A stretch of DNA of 64,000 nucleotides from Pseudomonas antarctica (GCF_900624995.1 NZ_UYXQ01000004.1:169465-233464), one strand, 5' to 3'; numbered from the stretch's first letter, positions 43,466 through 55,345 are shown. Made by a program: numbers and translations. Notes: generated by a model not told the origin, from the letters alone.

Positions 43466-44680
43466 TTAGTGTGCCGCCCACTCGATCTTGGAAATGTCGA
43501 CACCGTCTTTGTACATGTCCCACAGCGGCGACAGAACGCGCAGCTTGTTGACGGCTTCGCAGACTTTCTGCGCGGCGTAGTCGATTTGCTCTTCGGTGGT
43601 GAAGCGGCCGAACGTAAAGCGGATCGAGCTGTGTGCAAGTTCGTCGTTGCGGCCCAGGGCGCGCAATACGTACGAAGGCTCAAGCGAGGCCGAGGTGCAG
43701 GCCGAGCCGGACGAAACCGCCAGGTCCTTGAGCGCCATGATCAGCGACTCGCCTTCGACGTAGTTGAAGCTCAAATTCAGGTTGTGCGGTACACGGGCGG
43801 TCATGCTGCCGTTGATGTACAGCTCTTCAAGGTTTTCGACCTGCTTGTAAAAGCGATCGCTGAGGGCCTTGATGCGCACGTTTTCGGCAGCCATGTCTTC
43901 TTTGGCCACACGGAAAGCTTCGCCCATGCCGACGATCTGGTGGGTCGCCAGGGTGCCGGAACGCATGCCGCGCTCGTGACCGCCGCCGTGCATGGTGGCT
44001 TCGATCCGCACGCGAGGCTTGCGGCTCACGTACAGCGCGCCAATGCCTTTAGGACCGTAGGTCTTGTGGGCCGAGAACGACATCAGGTCGACTTTAAGCT
44101 TGGACAGGTCGATGTCGACCTTGCCGGTGGACTGAGCAGCGTCGACGTGCAACAGGATACCCTTGGAACGGGTCAGCTCGCCGATGGCCGCGATGTCGTT
44201 GATGGTGCCGATTTCGTTGTTCACGTGGATCACAGAAACCAGGATGGTGTCTTCACGCAGCGCGGCTTCGATCATGGCCGGGGTGACGATACCGTCGGTG
44301 GTTGGCTCGAGGTAGGTAACCTCAAAACCTTCACGCTCCAGTTGGCGCATGGTGTCGAGGACAGCCTTGTGCTCAATCTTGGTGGTGATCAGGTGTTTGC
44401 CTTTGGTCGCGTAGAAATGCGCCGCACCCTTGATTGCCAGGTTGTCGGACTCGGTTGCACCGGAGGTCCAGACGATTTCGCGTGGGTCGGCGCCCACCAG
44501 GTCAGCAACTTGGCGACGAGCATTCTCGACCGCTTCCTCGGCTTTCCAGCCGAATACGTGGGAACGGGAGGCCGGGTTGCCGAAGTTTCCGTCAACCAGC
44601 AGGCATTCGCTCATCTTTTGCGCGACACGCGGATCAACCGGGGTGGTCGCTGAGTAATCAAGGTAAATCGGCAATTTCAT
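43466..44680 (-). CDS. iscS: Cysteine desulfurase IscS
   Basis: This 404-residue PLP enzyme removes sulfur from cysteine for Fe-S clusters, tRNA thiolation and other uses. The N-terminus [16 protein letters not shown] is characteristic; the PLP Lys is in [14 protein letters not shown] and the persulfide Cys in [14 protein letters not shown]. The C-terminus [17 protein letters not shown] is conserved. It lies 50 bases downstream of iscR. Confidence 0.98.
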   Translation of the reverse strand: MKLPIYLDYSATTPVDPRVAQKMSECLLVDGNFGNPASRSHVFGWKAEEAVENARRQVADLVGADPREIVWTSGATESDNLAIKGAAHFYATKGKHLITTKIEHKAVLDTMRQLEREGFEVTYLEPTTDGIVTPAMIEAALREDTILVSVIHVNNEIGTINDIAAIGELTRSKGILLHVDAAQSTGKVDIDLSKLKVDLMSFSAHKTYGPKGIGALYVSRKPRVRIEATMHGGGHERGMRSGTLATHQIVGMGEAFRVAKEDMAAENVRIKALSDRFYKQVENLEELYINGSMTARVPHNLNLSFNYVEGESLIMALKDLAVSSGSACTSASLEPSYVLRALGRNDELAHSSIRFTFGRFTTEEQIDYAAQKVCEAVNKLRVLSPLWDMYKDGVDISKIEWAAH

Positions 44681-44730
44681 GGACTTTCTCCTAAATCAGG
44701 CTGGCTGGCGTGCCGTTAGCTCTGCGGCTG

Positions 44731-45222
44731 TCACTCGACGGCGGACGCTTCGATCTTGTCCAGACGCGGCGCCTTGGTGTTGCAACGGCGCTGGTCCTGA
44801 CGCTGGGCTACTTCTTGCACCTCACGGCGAGTCACAAGATCAGCCAAGCTGATACCACTCAAAAACTCATGGATCTGCAAGCTCAAGTCACACCACAAGT
44901 GGTGCGTCAGGCAGGTGTCGCCGGCGTGGCAATCACCCAAACCCTGGCACTTGGTGGCATCGACGGATTCGTTGACCGCGTCGATCACCTGGGCTACCTG
45001 GATGCCCTGCATATCGCGGGACAGTTGGTAGCCGCCGCCCGGCCCACGCACGCTGGAAACCAAGTTGCTACGGCGCAATTTGGCGAACAGCTGTTCGAGG
45101 TAGGACAGGGAAATGCCTTGGCGCTCGGAGATATCGGCCAGGGACACCGGCCCAGTTTGCGCGTGCAAGGCCAGGTCTAGCATGGCGGTTACCGCGTATC
45201 GGCCTTTTGTAGTCAGTCTCAT
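44731..45222 (-). CDS. iscR: Fe-S responsive regulator IscR
   Basis: This 163-residue Rrf2-family repressor binds a 2Fe-2S cluster and then shuts off its own operon. The winged helix covers residues 1-80 ([33 protein letters not shown]). The cluster Cys residues are in [14 protein letters not shown] with His in THHLW. Start ATG 45222 gives the normal length; the frame upstream of it is promoter DNA. It is the first gene of iscRSUA-hscBA-fdx-iscX. Confidence 0.97.
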   Translation of the reverse strand: MRLTTKGRYAVTAMLDLALHAQTGPVSLADISERQGISLSYLEQLFAKLRRSNLVSSVRGPGGGYQLSRDMQGIQVAQVIDAVNESVDATKCQGLGDCHAGDTCLTHHLWCDLSLQIHEFLSGISLADLVTRREVQEVAQRQDQRRCNTKAPRLDKIEASAVE

Positions 45223-45255
45223 GGACAAGTACCAAGGTGTTTCAGAATGGGAGCA

Positions 45256-45313
45256 AGTATGCGATTCCCGAGTATTTAAGTCAACTATAAGACCTAGTAC
45301 TTTAGTCAGGATT
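45256..45313 (-). promoter_or_regulatory. iscR promoter with two IscR type-1 sites
   Basis: On the minus strand a -35 TTGACT (45279-45284) and -10 CATACT (45256-45261) are 17 bases apart. The -35 lies inside a 25-bp site (45264-45288) resembling the E. coli IscR type-1 consensus (ATAGTTGACT...ACTCGG). A second similar site (TGACTAAAGTACTAGG core, 45289-45313) directly adjoins it upstream. Both fit autorepression by holo-IscR. Confidence 0.8.
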
Positions 45314-45404
45314 ACCCGTAAAAAGGGCGCGCGAATCATAGCAGGGTGGGGCGGGATCGAACAGCGACTGCGGACAACCAGCACTGCCTGACACAATGAA
45401 GATC

Positions 45405-45497
45405 AAATGTGGGAGGGGCTTGCTCCCGATAGCGGTGGATCAGTCAATATAGTGAGTGACTGACCCACTGCCTTCGGGAGCAAGCCCCCCTCCCAAA
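45405..45497. repeat. REP pair (REPIN), GGGAGGGGCTTGC variant
   Basis: Inverted TGTGGGAGGGGCTTGCTCCC copies stand about 50 bp apart, TGTGGGAG ends outward, between iscR and cysE. Transcription from cysE into the iscR promoter region passes through it. Confidence 0.85.
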
Positions 45498-45522
45498 GGG
45501 GATTTGCAGTGACTGCGAGACC

Positions 45523-46308
45523 TCAACCAGCCTTGGTGGTGGCCGCTTCGCTCTTGATCTCAGCGAAGTCCTCTTCACGCAACTCAGGCAGATCCTTGGC
45601 GCAATAGCTGCTGCCCAACTCCTTCAGCGCGCCACACATACCGTCCAACTTGCCATCCACCGCTTGCAAGTGGTCAAGTAACTGACCGATGGCGCGGGCC
45701 ACCGGATCGGGCATGTCTTCGCTGACGCCGTAGGCATCGAAGCCGATCTTCTCGGCCATGGCCTTGCGCTTGGCTTCCTGCTCGTCGCCGACTTCCGGCT
45801 TGACGATGATGCGACCCGGAATACCCACGACGGTGGCGCCAGGCGGCACCGCTTTGGTCACCACCGCATTGGAGCCGACCTTGGCACCCGCACCCACGGT
45901 AAATGGACCGAGCACCTTGGCACCCGCCCCCACCACCACACCATCACCCAAGGTCGGGTGGCGCTTACCCTTATTCCAACTGGTACCACCAAGGGTCACG
46001 CCCTGATAAAGCGTCACGTCATCACCTATTTCGGCGGTCTCGCCAATCACGATACCCATGCCGTGGTCGATGAAGAAGCGACGCCCCACCTTGGCGCCCG
46101 GGTGAATCTCGATCCCGGTCAGCCAGCGGCCGAAGTTCGACACCAGCCGCGCCAGCCATTTCCAGCCCATGCCCCACAACACGCCGGAGAGGCGGTGAAT
46201 CCAGATCGCGTGCATGCCCGGGTAGCAGGTCAGCACTTCAAAGGCGTTGCGCGCCGCCGGGTCACGGTGGAAAACACTCTGGATATCTTCTCGCAAACGC
46301 TCGAACAT
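45523..46308 (-). CDS. cysE: Serine O-acetyltransferase
   Basis: This 261-residue enzyme makes O-acetylserine for cysteine synthesis. The N-terminal helical domain ([25 protein letters not shown]) precedes a left-handed beta helix of hexapeptide repeats with [28 protein letters not shown], where the catalytic His and Asp lie. The C-terminal tail is longer than in E. coli. Being upstream of isc, it supplies the cysteine that IscS consumes. It is 2 bases downstream of trmJ. Confidence 0.95.
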   Translation of the reverse strand: MFERLREDIQSVFHRDPAARNAFEVLTCYPGMHAIWIHRLSGVLWGMGWKWLARLVSNFGRWLTGIEIHPGAKVGRRFFIDHGMGIVIGETAEIGDDVTLYQGVTLGGTSWNKGKRHPTLGDGVVVGAGAKVLGPFTVGAGAKVGSNAVVTKAVPPGATVVGIPGRIIVKPEVGDEQEAKRKAMAEKIGFDAYGVSEDMPDPVARAIGQLLDHLQAVDGKLDGMCGALKELGSSYCAKDLPELREEDFAEIKSEAATTKAG

Positions 46309-46310
46309 TT

Positions 46311-47081
46311 TTAATCCTTCCGCTTAAGAAGCTCGCCACGGGCCGCTTTCTGGGTTTCCGTGAGGATGCCACGCAATATATTCATTTCCGCTCGGCTCAC
46401 CGAGCTGCGCCCGTACAGGCGACGCAAGCGCGCCATCAAGTGACGTGGTTTTTCCGGATCGAGGAACTCGATGGCCACCAGAGTTTGCTCCAAGTGCTCA
46501 TAGAACCGCTCCAGCTCGTCCATCGTGGCCAGCTCGTCACTTTTGGTCGAAGCCACCTCGTCCTTTTCCACTTTGCTCGGCTGACCTTCAGCAGCCAGCC
46601 AAGCCATGCGCACCTCATAACTCAACACCTGCACCGCTGCCCCGAGGTTCAGCGAGCTGAACTCAGGATCTGATGGAATGTGCACGTGGTAATGACATCG
46701 CTGCAGCTCTTCATTGGTCAGGCCGGAATCTTCACGACCGAACACCAAGGCGATTTCAGCGCCGCCGACGGCCTCTTCCACTACTTTGGTGCCGCATTCG
46801 CGCGGATCCAGCAACGGCCAGGGGATACGACGGTCACGCGCACTGGTGCCGAGCACCAAGTTGCAGCCGACCAAGGCGTCTTCCAGCGTGGCGACAACCT
46901 GGGCTTTTTCCAGGATGTCATTGGCGCCGGACGCACGGGCATCGGCCTCGTGGTGCGGGAACACGCGCGGTTCGACCAGCACCAGGCGCGTCAGCCCCAT
47001 TTTTTTCATGGCTCGCGCCACCCCGCCGATGTTGCCGGGATGACTGGTATTGACCAAGACGACACGAATGTTTTGCAGCAA
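46311..47081 (-). CDS. trmJ: tRNA Cm32/Um32 methyltransferase TrmJ
   Basis: This 256-residue SPOUT-family enzyme 2'-O-methylates position 32 of several tRNAs. The N-terminal catalytic domain begins [25 protein letters not shown]; the knot motifs [13 protein letters not shown] and [23 protein letters not shown] are typical. The C-terminal extension contains a helical domain. It forms a two-gene unit with cysE and is divergent from suhB. Confidence 0.96.
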   Translation of the reverse strand: MLQNIRVVLVNTSHPGNIGGVARAMKKMGLTRLVLVEPRVFPHHEADARASGANDILEKAQVVATLEDALVGCNLVLGTSARDRRIPWPLLDPRECGTKVVEEAVGGAEIALVFGREDSGLTNEELQRCHYHVHIPSDPEFSSLNLGAAVQVLSYEVRMAWLAAEGQPSKVEKDEVASTKSDELATMDELERFYEHLEQTLVAIEFLDPEKPRHLMARLRRLYGRSSVSRAEMNILRGILTETQKAARGELLKRKD

Positions 47082-47161
47082 GGGAGGCGCTCTCGGACAC
47101 GGGAAAGGGGAGCAAATCTTACAGAACAGCCTAAGGTTATGCCATGAAAGCTAACGTCGTC

Positions 47162-47190
47162 CTTCACCTGAAGAAAGTTTCTGCTAGAAT
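47162..47190 (+). promoter_or_regulatory. Possible suhB promoter
   Basis: A -10 like TAGAAT (47185-47190) stands 36 bases before the suhB start; the upstream CTTCAC at 17-base spacing is a poor -35. Confidence 0.45.
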
Positions 47191-47226
47191 GCTCGGCTTT
47201 CTTTAACAACCTTAGGTGACACATCC

Positions 47227-48042
47227 ATGCAGCCCATGCTGAATATCGCGCTGCGCGCCGCCCGCAGCGCCAGTGAATTGATCTTCCGCTCCATCGAGCG
47301 CCTGGATACCATCAAGGTCGACGAAAAAGACGCCAAGGACTATGTGTCCGAGGTGGATCGCGCTGCCGAACAGAAGATCATCGACGCGCTGCGCAAGGCC
47401 TACCCTACCCACGGCATCCTCGGTGAAGAAACCGGTTTGCACAAAGGCAGCGGCGAAGGCGAAGACTACCTGTGGATCATCGACCCACTGGATGGCACCA
47501 CCAACTTCCTGCGCGGCATCCCACACTTTGCTGTGAGCATTGCCTGCAAATACCGTGGCCGCCTGGAACACGCCGTTGTACTCGACCCGGTTCGCCAGGA
47601 AGAATTCACCGCCAGCCGTGGCCGTGGCGCCCAGCTGAACGGCCGCCGCCTGCGTGTAAGCGGTCGTACCAGCCTGGACGGTGCCCTGCTGGGCACGGGC
47701 TTCCCGTTCCGTGACGACCAGATGGACAACCTGGAAAACTACCTGGGCATGTTCCGTGCCCTGGTTGGCCAGACCGCCGGCATCCGTCGCGCCGGCGCCG
47801 CCAGCCTGGACTTGGCCTACGTGGCTGCCGGTCGTTTTGATGCGTTCTGGGAGTCGGGCCTGTCCGAGTGGGACATGGCTGCAGGCGCCCTGCTGATCCA
47901 GGAAGCAGGCGGCCTGGTGAGCGACTTCACCGGTGGTCACGACTTCCTTGAGAAAGGCCACGTCGTTGCCGGTAACACCAAATGCTTCAAGGCAGTACTG
48001 ACGGCGATCCAGCCGCACCTGCCGGCTTCGCTGAAGCGTTAA
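47227..48042 (+). CDS. suhB: Inositol-1-monophosphatase SuhB
   Basis: This 271-residue Mg-dependent phosphatase also acts, as NusA/ribosome-linked SuhB, in rRNA transcription antitermination. Metal-binding motifs are GEETGLHKG, WIIDPLDGTTNFLRGIP and, near the C-terminus, SEWDMAAGALLIQEAGG. The start at 47227 (MQPMLNIALRAARSA) matches orthologues. The expected terminator just downstream has been split by an IS element. Confidence 0.96.
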   Translation: MQPMLNIALRAARSASELIFRSIERLDTIKVDEKDAKDYVSEVDRAAEQKIIDALRKAYPTHGILGEETGLHKGSGEGEDYLWIIDPLDGTTNFLRGIPHFAVSIACKYRGRLEHAVVLDPVRQEEFTASRGRGAQLNGRRLRVSGRTSLDGALLGTGFPFRDDQMDNLENYLGMFRALVGQTAGIRRAGAASLDLAYVAAGRFDAFWESGLSEWDMAAGALLIQEAGGLVSDFTGGHDFLEKGHVVAGNTKCFKAVLTAIQPHLPASLKR

Positions 48043-48110
48043 GCGAGCGAGCACAAAAAAGCAGCCTACGCAGACTGTGTGAAAACGCACTGAAGGCCAG
48101 CTCAACAAAC

Positions 48111-48139
48111 GCCCCGACTTGTTCGGGGCGTTTGTTTTT
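48111..48139 (+). terminator. Terminator inside the IS end
   Basis: CGCCCCGA and TCGGGGCG form a stem with flanking AAA/TTT pairs and TTTGTTTTTG after it. It may now end suhB transcription in place of the interrupted original. Confidence 0.75.
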
Positions 48140-48167
48140 GTGCGAGCAATAGATGAAGAAAGGCGTT

Positions 48168-48790
48168 TCAGCCCATCAGCTCCATCAACTGGCGGGCTCC
48201 GAGCACGCTAATCGCTCGCTTAAGGTTATAAGCGTTCACCGCCAAGGCCATTTCTGCTTTTGCGCCCTCCAACTGGCGCAACAGGAAACGACCATTCACA
48301 AATAGCCATTGCTTGAGGTTTCCGAAAGGGTGCTCAACGATGGATCTTCGGTTGGCCATCATCTGCGGATGCGCCAGCATTCGCTGCTCCATTCGCTCAA
48401 AGGCTTCCTCATGGGCATGGCGTGAGACATAGCGACGTTGGAGTAGCCAGCATCGGCTGCCACGCTCAGGGCATCTTGTTCCAGATGTTCTTTTGAGGCC
48501 TTGGCCATTGGCTCGAGTTGCTTACGGTCATCGCCATCCTGGGTCACTTCATGGTGCAGGATCAGGCAATGTGCGGCGTCCACGGCGGTTTGTACGCTGT
48601 AAGCCACCCGCGGCCCTTTGGGCGTGCGCATCATTCGGGCATCGCTTTCTTGGGTGTTGAATTGCTGCAGGCCCATCGAGTTCATTAAGAGATCAATGAC
48701 GCGAACGAGGTGATCCTCAGGGATCAATTCCTCCAACGAGACCTGGAGCAGACTGGTCTGGCTGCGGGACTCTCCTTGGATATAGGCCAT
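48168..48790 (-). pseudogene. Remnant of IS1182-family transposase
   Basis: The N-terminus (MAYIQGESRSQTSLLQVSL, from ATG 48790) and C-terminus (RRSIVEHPFGNLKQWLFVNG... to LGARQLMELMG) of an IS1182-family DDE transposase are recognisable. The middle is largely missing: one join lies after NSMGLQQF, and another near 48410 changes frame, so the coding region reads as two frames overlapping at 48359-48392. Of the catalytic core only pieces such as DARMM, YSVQTAVDA and VAADAGYSN remain. It cannot be functional. Confidence 0.85.
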
Positions 48791-48933
48791 AACGAAAAAT
48801 GCTCCGTATCTTTCGATACGGAGCATTTTCTTTGAGCGCTGCGCAGATTGCTAGGTTTTCACACAGTCTGCTAAGGGTGCTTTTTTTATGCCTGGGATTT
48901 TGGCAATACTGAAATATCAGCAACAACACAAAT

Positions 48934-49031
48934 CAAATGCGGGAGAGGGCTTGCTCCAGGTAGCACTCTGGCAATCGACACTTCTGTCGACTGACCCAAC
49001 GCTATCGGGAGCAAGCCCTCTCCCACATTTT
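48934..49031. repeat. REP pair (REPIN), GGGAGAGGGCTTGC variant
   Basis: Inverted GGGAGAGGGCTTGCTCC copies stand about 55 bp apart, with TGCGGGAG/CTCCCACA ends outward, just right of the IS element and before the glycine-zipper gene. Confidence 0.82.
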
Positions 49032-49049
49032 GAATGCACCTGCCTGCAA

Positions 49050-49595
49050 TTACTGCTGCTGGTTTTGACCCAAGATCAAACGACCTTCTTTATCGACTGG
49101 AATCTGGCCGCCTGGATCACGGTCCATGCGCACCGAACCTTCTTTACCATTCAGGTTGTACCGCACGTCATAGCCGACAACCTTGTCGCTGATGTCGTTG
49201 ACGGTGTTACAACGGGTTTGCGTGGTGGTGTAGGTATCGCGGTTCTGCATGCCTTCCTGAACCTTGTTACCGGCATAACCGCCGCCGACCGCACCGGCTA
49301 CGGTAGCCAGCTTCTTGCCATTACCGCCACCGACCTGGTTGCCCAACAGGCCACCGGCCAGAGCACCCACCACGGTGCCGACGATCTGATGCTGATCTTG
49401 TACCGGCTTCTGCCGAGTCACGGCGACGTCCTTGCAGACCTCGCGCGGGGTTTTAATCTGGGTTTTCACCGGCTGCACCGCCAGCACTTGCGCATACTCA
49501 GGGCCGCTTTTTACCAAGCTGTAGGTGGCAACAGCACCCCCGGCGGTTACACCGACAGCACCCAATACCGCACCAACCAGCAATGACTTGTTCAC
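49050..49595 (-). CDS. Glycine-zipper 2TM domain protein
   Basis: This 181-residue envelope protein has an N-terminal hydrophobic, Gly/Ala-rich segment (LLVGAVLGAVGVTAGGAV) and a central glycine zipper (IVGTVVGALAGGLLGNQVGG, then GAVGGGYAGNKV), as in the Rickettsia 17-kDa antigen/SlyB group. The C-terminal half (YDVRYNLNGKEGSVRMDRDPG) is predicted to form beta strands in the periplasm. No lipobox is visible, so the N-terminus may be an uncleaved anchor. Its role in envelope integrity is inferred from the family. Confidence 0.85.
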   Translation of the reverse strand: MNKSLLVGAVLGAVGVTAGGAVATYSLVKSGPEYAQVLAVQPVKTQIKTPREVCKDVAVTRQKPVQDQHQIVGTVVGALAGGLLGNQVGGGNGKKLATVAGAVGGGYAGNKVQEGMQNRDTYTTTQTRCNTVNDISDKVVGYDVRYNLNGKEGSVRMDRDPGGQIPVDKEGRLILGQNQQQ

Positions 49596-49655
49596 GTGAA
49601 CCTCCTGACCATCACAAGCGGACCGAAACGTCCGCGCTATACCCAGCCTTGGAGC

Positions 49656-49690
49656 AAAAAAAAAGGCGCGAGTTCAATACTCGCGCCTTC
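49656..49690 (-). terminator. Terminator after secF
   Basis: AGGCGCGAG and CTCGCGCCT pair across a 7-base loop; the minus strand follows with TTTTTTTTT. It ends the queA-tgt-yajC-secDF unit. Confidence 0.9.
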
Positions 49691-49718
49691 TTTGTAACAG
49701 CGTGTCAACAAGCGCCCA

Positions 49719-50633
49719 TCAAGGGCGGTCGTCGACCTCCTTGCCGTTGGCAGCAGGAGGGATCAAATCTTCGCTGTTGAGGTTCAGCCAGATCAGCACC
49801 ACGTTGGCGATGTAGATCGACGAGTAGGTGCCCGCCAGAACGCCAATGAACAGCGCCAGGGAGAAGCCCCACAGGTTGTCGCCACCAAAGATCATCAATG
49901 CACCAATCGCCAGCAAAGTGGAGATCGACGTTGCCATGGTCCGCAGCAGGGTCTGGGTGGTGGAGATGTTGATGTTCTCGATCAACGTCGCTTTGCGCAG
50001 TACGCGGAAGTTCTCACGAACCCGGTCGAATACCACAATGGTGTCGTTGAGCGAGTAACCAATGATCGCCAGCACCGCCGCCAATACCGTGAGATCGAAG
50101 GTGATCTGGAAGTAGGACAGGATACCCACGGTCACGATCACGTCGTGGATCAGCGACACAATGGCGCCTACACCGAACTTCCACTGAAAGCGGAACGCCA
50201 GGTAGATCATGATGCCGCCCAGCGCCATCAGCATGCCGAGGCCGCCTTGGTCGCGCAGCTCTTCACCCACCTGCGGCCCCACGAACTCAACGCGCTTTAC
50301 CGACGCGGGGTTATCGCCGCCAACCTTCTGCAAGGCCTCGGCTACCTGGTGACCCAGTTGCGGGTCTTCACCGGGCATACGCACCAGCAGGTCGGTAGTC
50401 GCACCAAAGCTCTGCACGATGGCCTCGTGATAGCCGGCCTTGACCAGCTCGTTGCGCACCAGGGTGACGTCGGCCGGCTTCTCGTAGGTCAGCTCGATGA
50501 GCGTACCGCCGGTGAAGTCCAGACCGTAGTTCAGGCCCTTATGGAACCAGCTGAACAACGCCAGAACGGTAAGGAGCACAGTGACGCCGAACGCAACGTT
50601 GCGAACGCCCATGAAGTTGATTGTACGTAACAT
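49719..50633 (-). CDS. secF: Protein translocase accessory subunit SecF
   Basis: This 304-residue inner-membrane subunit pairs with SecD to use the proton-motive force for late steps of export. There are six membrane helices, the periplasmic head GLDFTGGTLIEL near residue 38, and the RND-type motifs FAIIGYSLNDTIVVFDRVREN and FSLALFIGVLAGTYSSI. It follows secD by 9 bases. Confidence 0.98.
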   Translation of the reverse strand: MLRTINFMGVRNVAFGVTVLLTVLALFSWFHKGLNYGLDFTGGTLIELTYEKPADVTLVRNELVKAGYHEAIVQSFGATTDLLVRMPGEDPQLGHQVAEALQKVGGDNPASVKRVEFVGPQVGEELRDQGGLGMLMALGGIMIYLAFRFQWKFGVGAIVSLIHDVIVTVGILSYFQITFDLTVLAAVLAIIGYSLNDTIVVFDRVRENFRVLRKATLIENINISTTQTLLRTMATSISTLLAIGALMIFGGDNLWGFSLALFIGVLAGTYSSIYIANVVLIWLNLNSEDLIPPAANGKEVDDRP

Positions 50634-50642
50634 GGCAGCCCC

Positions 50643-52514
50643 TTAAATCCACAACTTCTTGAAGTCACGCCCGCCAAAGATCAGGTTGACCATTGCGCGG
50701 GTCACCATGATGGCCGTGAACATCGAGGTAAAGATACCGAGGGACATGGTCACCGCAAAACCTTTGACGGGGCCGGTGCCCATGGCAAAGAGAATCCCGC
50801 CGACCAGTAAGGTGGTCAAGTTGGAGTCGAGAATCGCGGTAAATGCCCGGCCGAAGCCTTCGTTGATTGCACGCTGCACGGTCATGCCCGCCGCAATCTC
50901 TTCACGAATCCGCGAGAAGATCAGCACGTTGGCGTCTACCGCCATCCCCATGGTAAGTACGATACCAGCGATACCTGGCAGGGTCAGCGTAGCGCCTAGC
51001 AGCGACATCAAGGCCAGCAGCATCACCATGTTGCCCGCCAGGGCCACGGTGGCAATGACGCCGAAGAAGCGGTAGATAGCGATGATGAACAGCGACACAA
51101 ACAGCATGCCCCACAAGGCTGCGTCGATACCTTTGGTGATGTTGTCGGCACCCAGGCTCGGGCCAATGGTGCGCTCTTCAGCGAAGTACATCGGCGCCGC
51201 CAAGCCACCAGCACGCAGCAACAGCGCCAGTTCGGACGATTCACCCTGGCCGTTCAGGCCAGTGATGCGGAATTGAGCACCCAGCGGCGACTGGATAGTC
51301 GCCAGGCTGATGATCTTCTTCTCTTCTTTGAAGGTCTGCACCGGCACGTCTTTCTCGACGCCGTCGACCATTTGCTTGGTGTAAGTAGTGACCGGGCGCT
51401 GCTCGATGAAGATCACCGCCATGCTGCGACCGACATTACTGCGCGTGGCGCGGCTCATCAGCTCACCGCCGTGACCATCCAAACGGATGTTCACTTCAGG
51501 AGAGCCGTGCTGCGAGTCGAAACCCGCCTTGGCGTCGGTTACCTGGTCACCGGTGATGATCAAGCCACGCTCGATCAATGCAGGAGGACGGTTGCCTTCG
51601 CGGAACTCGAATTCTTCTGCAGTGGCGCGCGAAGCACCCGGCTCAGCCGCCAGGCGGAACTCCAGATTGGCGGTTTTACCCAGGATACGCTTGGCTTCAG
51701 CGGTGTCCTGCACGCCCGGCAGCTCAACCACAATGCGGTTGGCACCCTGACGCTGCACGATCGGCTCGGCCACACCCAGCTCGTTGACGCGGTTACGTAC
51801 CGTGGTCAAGTTCTGCTTGATGGAGTATTCGCGGATTTCCGCCAGCTTGGCTGGGGTCATCGCCAGACGCAGTACAGGTTGACCATTAAGGTCGGCCGGT
51901 ACGATGTCGAAATCGTTGAAGTTCTTGCGGACCAGCGCACGGGCCTGTTCGCGGGACGCTTCGTCAGCGAAGCCCAACTGGATGGCACCGTTAAGCTGCG
52001 GGAGGCTGCGATAACGCAGTTTCTCTTTACGCAGCAGGCTCTTCACATCGCCTTCGTAGACTTTCAGGCGTGCGTCAAGGGCTTTGTCCATGTCGACTTC
52101 CAGCAGGAAGTGCACACCACCGGACAAGTCCAGACCCAGCTTCATCGGGTGCGCGCCAATGGCTCGCAGCCATTTTGGCGTGGTCTGCGCCAGGTTCAGC
52201 GCGACAACGTAGTCGTCACCCATGGCCTTGCGCACAACATCTTTAGCCGGCAATTGGTCTTCCTGCTTGGCCAGGCGCAACAAACCGCCCTTCGCATCAG
52301 CCGCCAACGTTGCCGCTTTAACCTGGATGCCCGCGTCGGTGAGCGCTTTGCTCGCGCGTTCCAGGTCAGCCTGATTGACCTGCAGCGAAGTGCTGGCGCC
52401 CGTGATCTGGATCGCAGGGTCATCAGGATAAAGATTGGGAGCGGAATAAATAAAACCGATCGCCAGCACCGCCAGGATCAGTAGGTATTTCCACAGAGGG
52501 TATTTGTTCAGCAT
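50643..52514 (-). CDS. secD: Protein translocase accessory subunit SecD
   Basis: This 623-residue inner-membrane protein has the first helix at residues 9-27, a large periplasmic region (P1 with LGLDLSGGVHFLLEVDM near residue 120) and five C-terminal helices containing AGIVLTMGMAVDANVLIFSRIREE. The length is as in E. coli. ATG 52514 was preferred over the GTG at 52517. It is 62 bp downstream of yajC. Confidence 0.98.
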   Translation of the reverse strand: MLNKYPLWKYLLILAVLAIGFIYSAPNLYPDDPAIQITGASTSLQVNQADLERASKALTDAGIQVKAATLAADAKGGLLRLAKQEDQLPAKDVVRKAMGDDYVVALNLAQTTPKWLRAIGAHPMKLGLDLSGGVHFLLEVDMDKALDARLKVYEGDVKSLLRKEKLRYRSLPQLNGAIQLGFADEASREQARALVRKNFNDFDIVPADLNGQPVLRLAMTPAKLAEIREYSIKQNLTTVRNRVNELGVAEPIVQRQGANRIVVELPGVQDTAEAKRILGKTANLEFRLAAEPGASRATAEEFEFREGNRPPALIERGLIITGDQVTDAKAGFDSQHGSPEVNIRLDGHGGELMSRATRSNVGRSMAVIFIEQRPVTTYTKQMVDGVEKDVPVQTFKEEKKIISLATIQSPLGAQFRITGLNGQGESSELALLLRAGGLAAPMYFAEERTIGPSLGADNITKGIDAALWGMLFVSLFIIAIYRFFGVIATVALAGNMVMLLALMSLLGATLTLPGIAGIVLTMGMAVDANVLIFSRIREEIAAGMTVQRAINEGFGRAFTAILDSNLTTLLVGGILFAMGTGPVKGFAVTMSLGIFTSMFTAIMVTRAMVNLIFGGRDFKKLWI

Positions 52515-52576
52515 CACGCCGCCCGCTTATAACGCGGGGCGCCTTGCGCGCCCCGTCGATTGGTAAAAGTTGTTAC

Positions 52577-52915
52577 TCAGATCGCTTTGAGCGTGCCTTT
52601 TGGCAGCGTGGCGGCGATGGCGCCCTTCTGGAACTTCATTTCAACGGTGTCGGACACTTCCAGAACCACGAAAGCATCGGAAACTTTGGTGATCTTGCCG
52701 GCGATGCCGCCAGTGGTCACGACTTCGTCGCCTTTCTGCAGGCTGCCCAGCAGGTTTTTCTGCTCTTTGGCGCGCTTGGCCTGTGGACGCCAGATCATCA
52801 GGTAGAAGATGACCAGGAAGCCGACCAGGAAAATCCACTCGAAACCACCGCCCATAGGGCCGGCAGCAGCAGGCGCAGCGGCGTCAGCCATGGCATTAGA
52901 GATAAAAAAGCTCAT
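52577..52915 (-). CDS. yajC: Preprotein translocase subunit YajC
   Basis: This 112-residue protein has one membrane helix (FEWIFLVGFLVIFYLMIWRPQ) followed by the family signature RAKEQKNLLGSLQKGDEVVTTGGIAGKITKV. YajC associates with SecDF. It lies 43 bases downstream of tgt in the standard order. Confidence 0.97.
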   Translation of the reverse strand: MSFFISNAMADAAAPAAAGPMGGGFEWIFLVGFLVIFYLMIWRPQAKRAKEQKNLLGSLQKGDEVVTTGGIAGKITKVSDAFVVLEVSDTVEMKFQKGAIAATLPKGTLKAI

Positions 52916-52958
52916 TTAGCACTCCAGTTGCAAATAGTGAATCTTAGGGTCGGAAAAC

Positions 52959-55144
<2,186 letters not shown>

Positions 55145-55210
55145 GATGGGGTTCGTCTAGCAGGGCCGGGAAGTCTAGCGGAAATAGTGAAAATAGACCA
55201 TGAAACGTGA

Positions 55211-55239
55211 TTGACCAACGGTAATCTCATCTCTATACT
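55211..55239 (+). promoter_or_regulatory. tRNA-Leu promoter
   Basis: TTGACC and TATACT are 17 bases apart, a near-consensus sigma-70 promoter, with the tRNA 5' end 14 bases after the -10. Confidence 0.85.
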
Positions 55240-55252
55240 TCGCCGCCATTGA

Positions 55253-55337
55253 GCCCTGATGGCGGAATTGGTAGACGCGGCGGATTCAAAATCCGTTTTC
55301 GAAAGAAGTGGGAGTTCGATTCTCCCTCGGGGCACCA
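55253..55337 (+). tRNA. tRNA-Leu (anticodon CAA)
   Basis: The 85-base type II tRNA folds fully: acceptor stem GCCCTGA with TCGGGGC (one G-U), D-arm GGCGGAATTGGTAGACGCG, anticodon loop TTCAAAA (CAA), a variable arm, GTTCGATTC in the T loop, and an encoded CCA. The CAA anticodon reads UUG. Confidence 0.97.
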
Positions 55338-55345
55338 TCTTAAAG

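Larger units (their letters stand above)
48070..48871. mobile_element. Internally deleted IS1182-family element
   Basis: The element is bounded by perfect 17-bp inverted repeats, GCAGACTGTGTGAAAAC (48070-48086) and its complement (48855-48871). It is about 800 bp long, roughly half the size of a complete IS1182-type element, and contains a broken transposase. No target duplication is apparent. The flanks AAAAAAGCA...CCT and AGG...TGCTTTTTT are nearly complementary, so it seems inserted in the loop of an older terminator. Confidence 0.85.

Noticed and set aside
42854..44653. 599-codon open frame opposite iscS and iscU
   Set aside because: Antisense shadow; iscS and iscU are beyond doubt.
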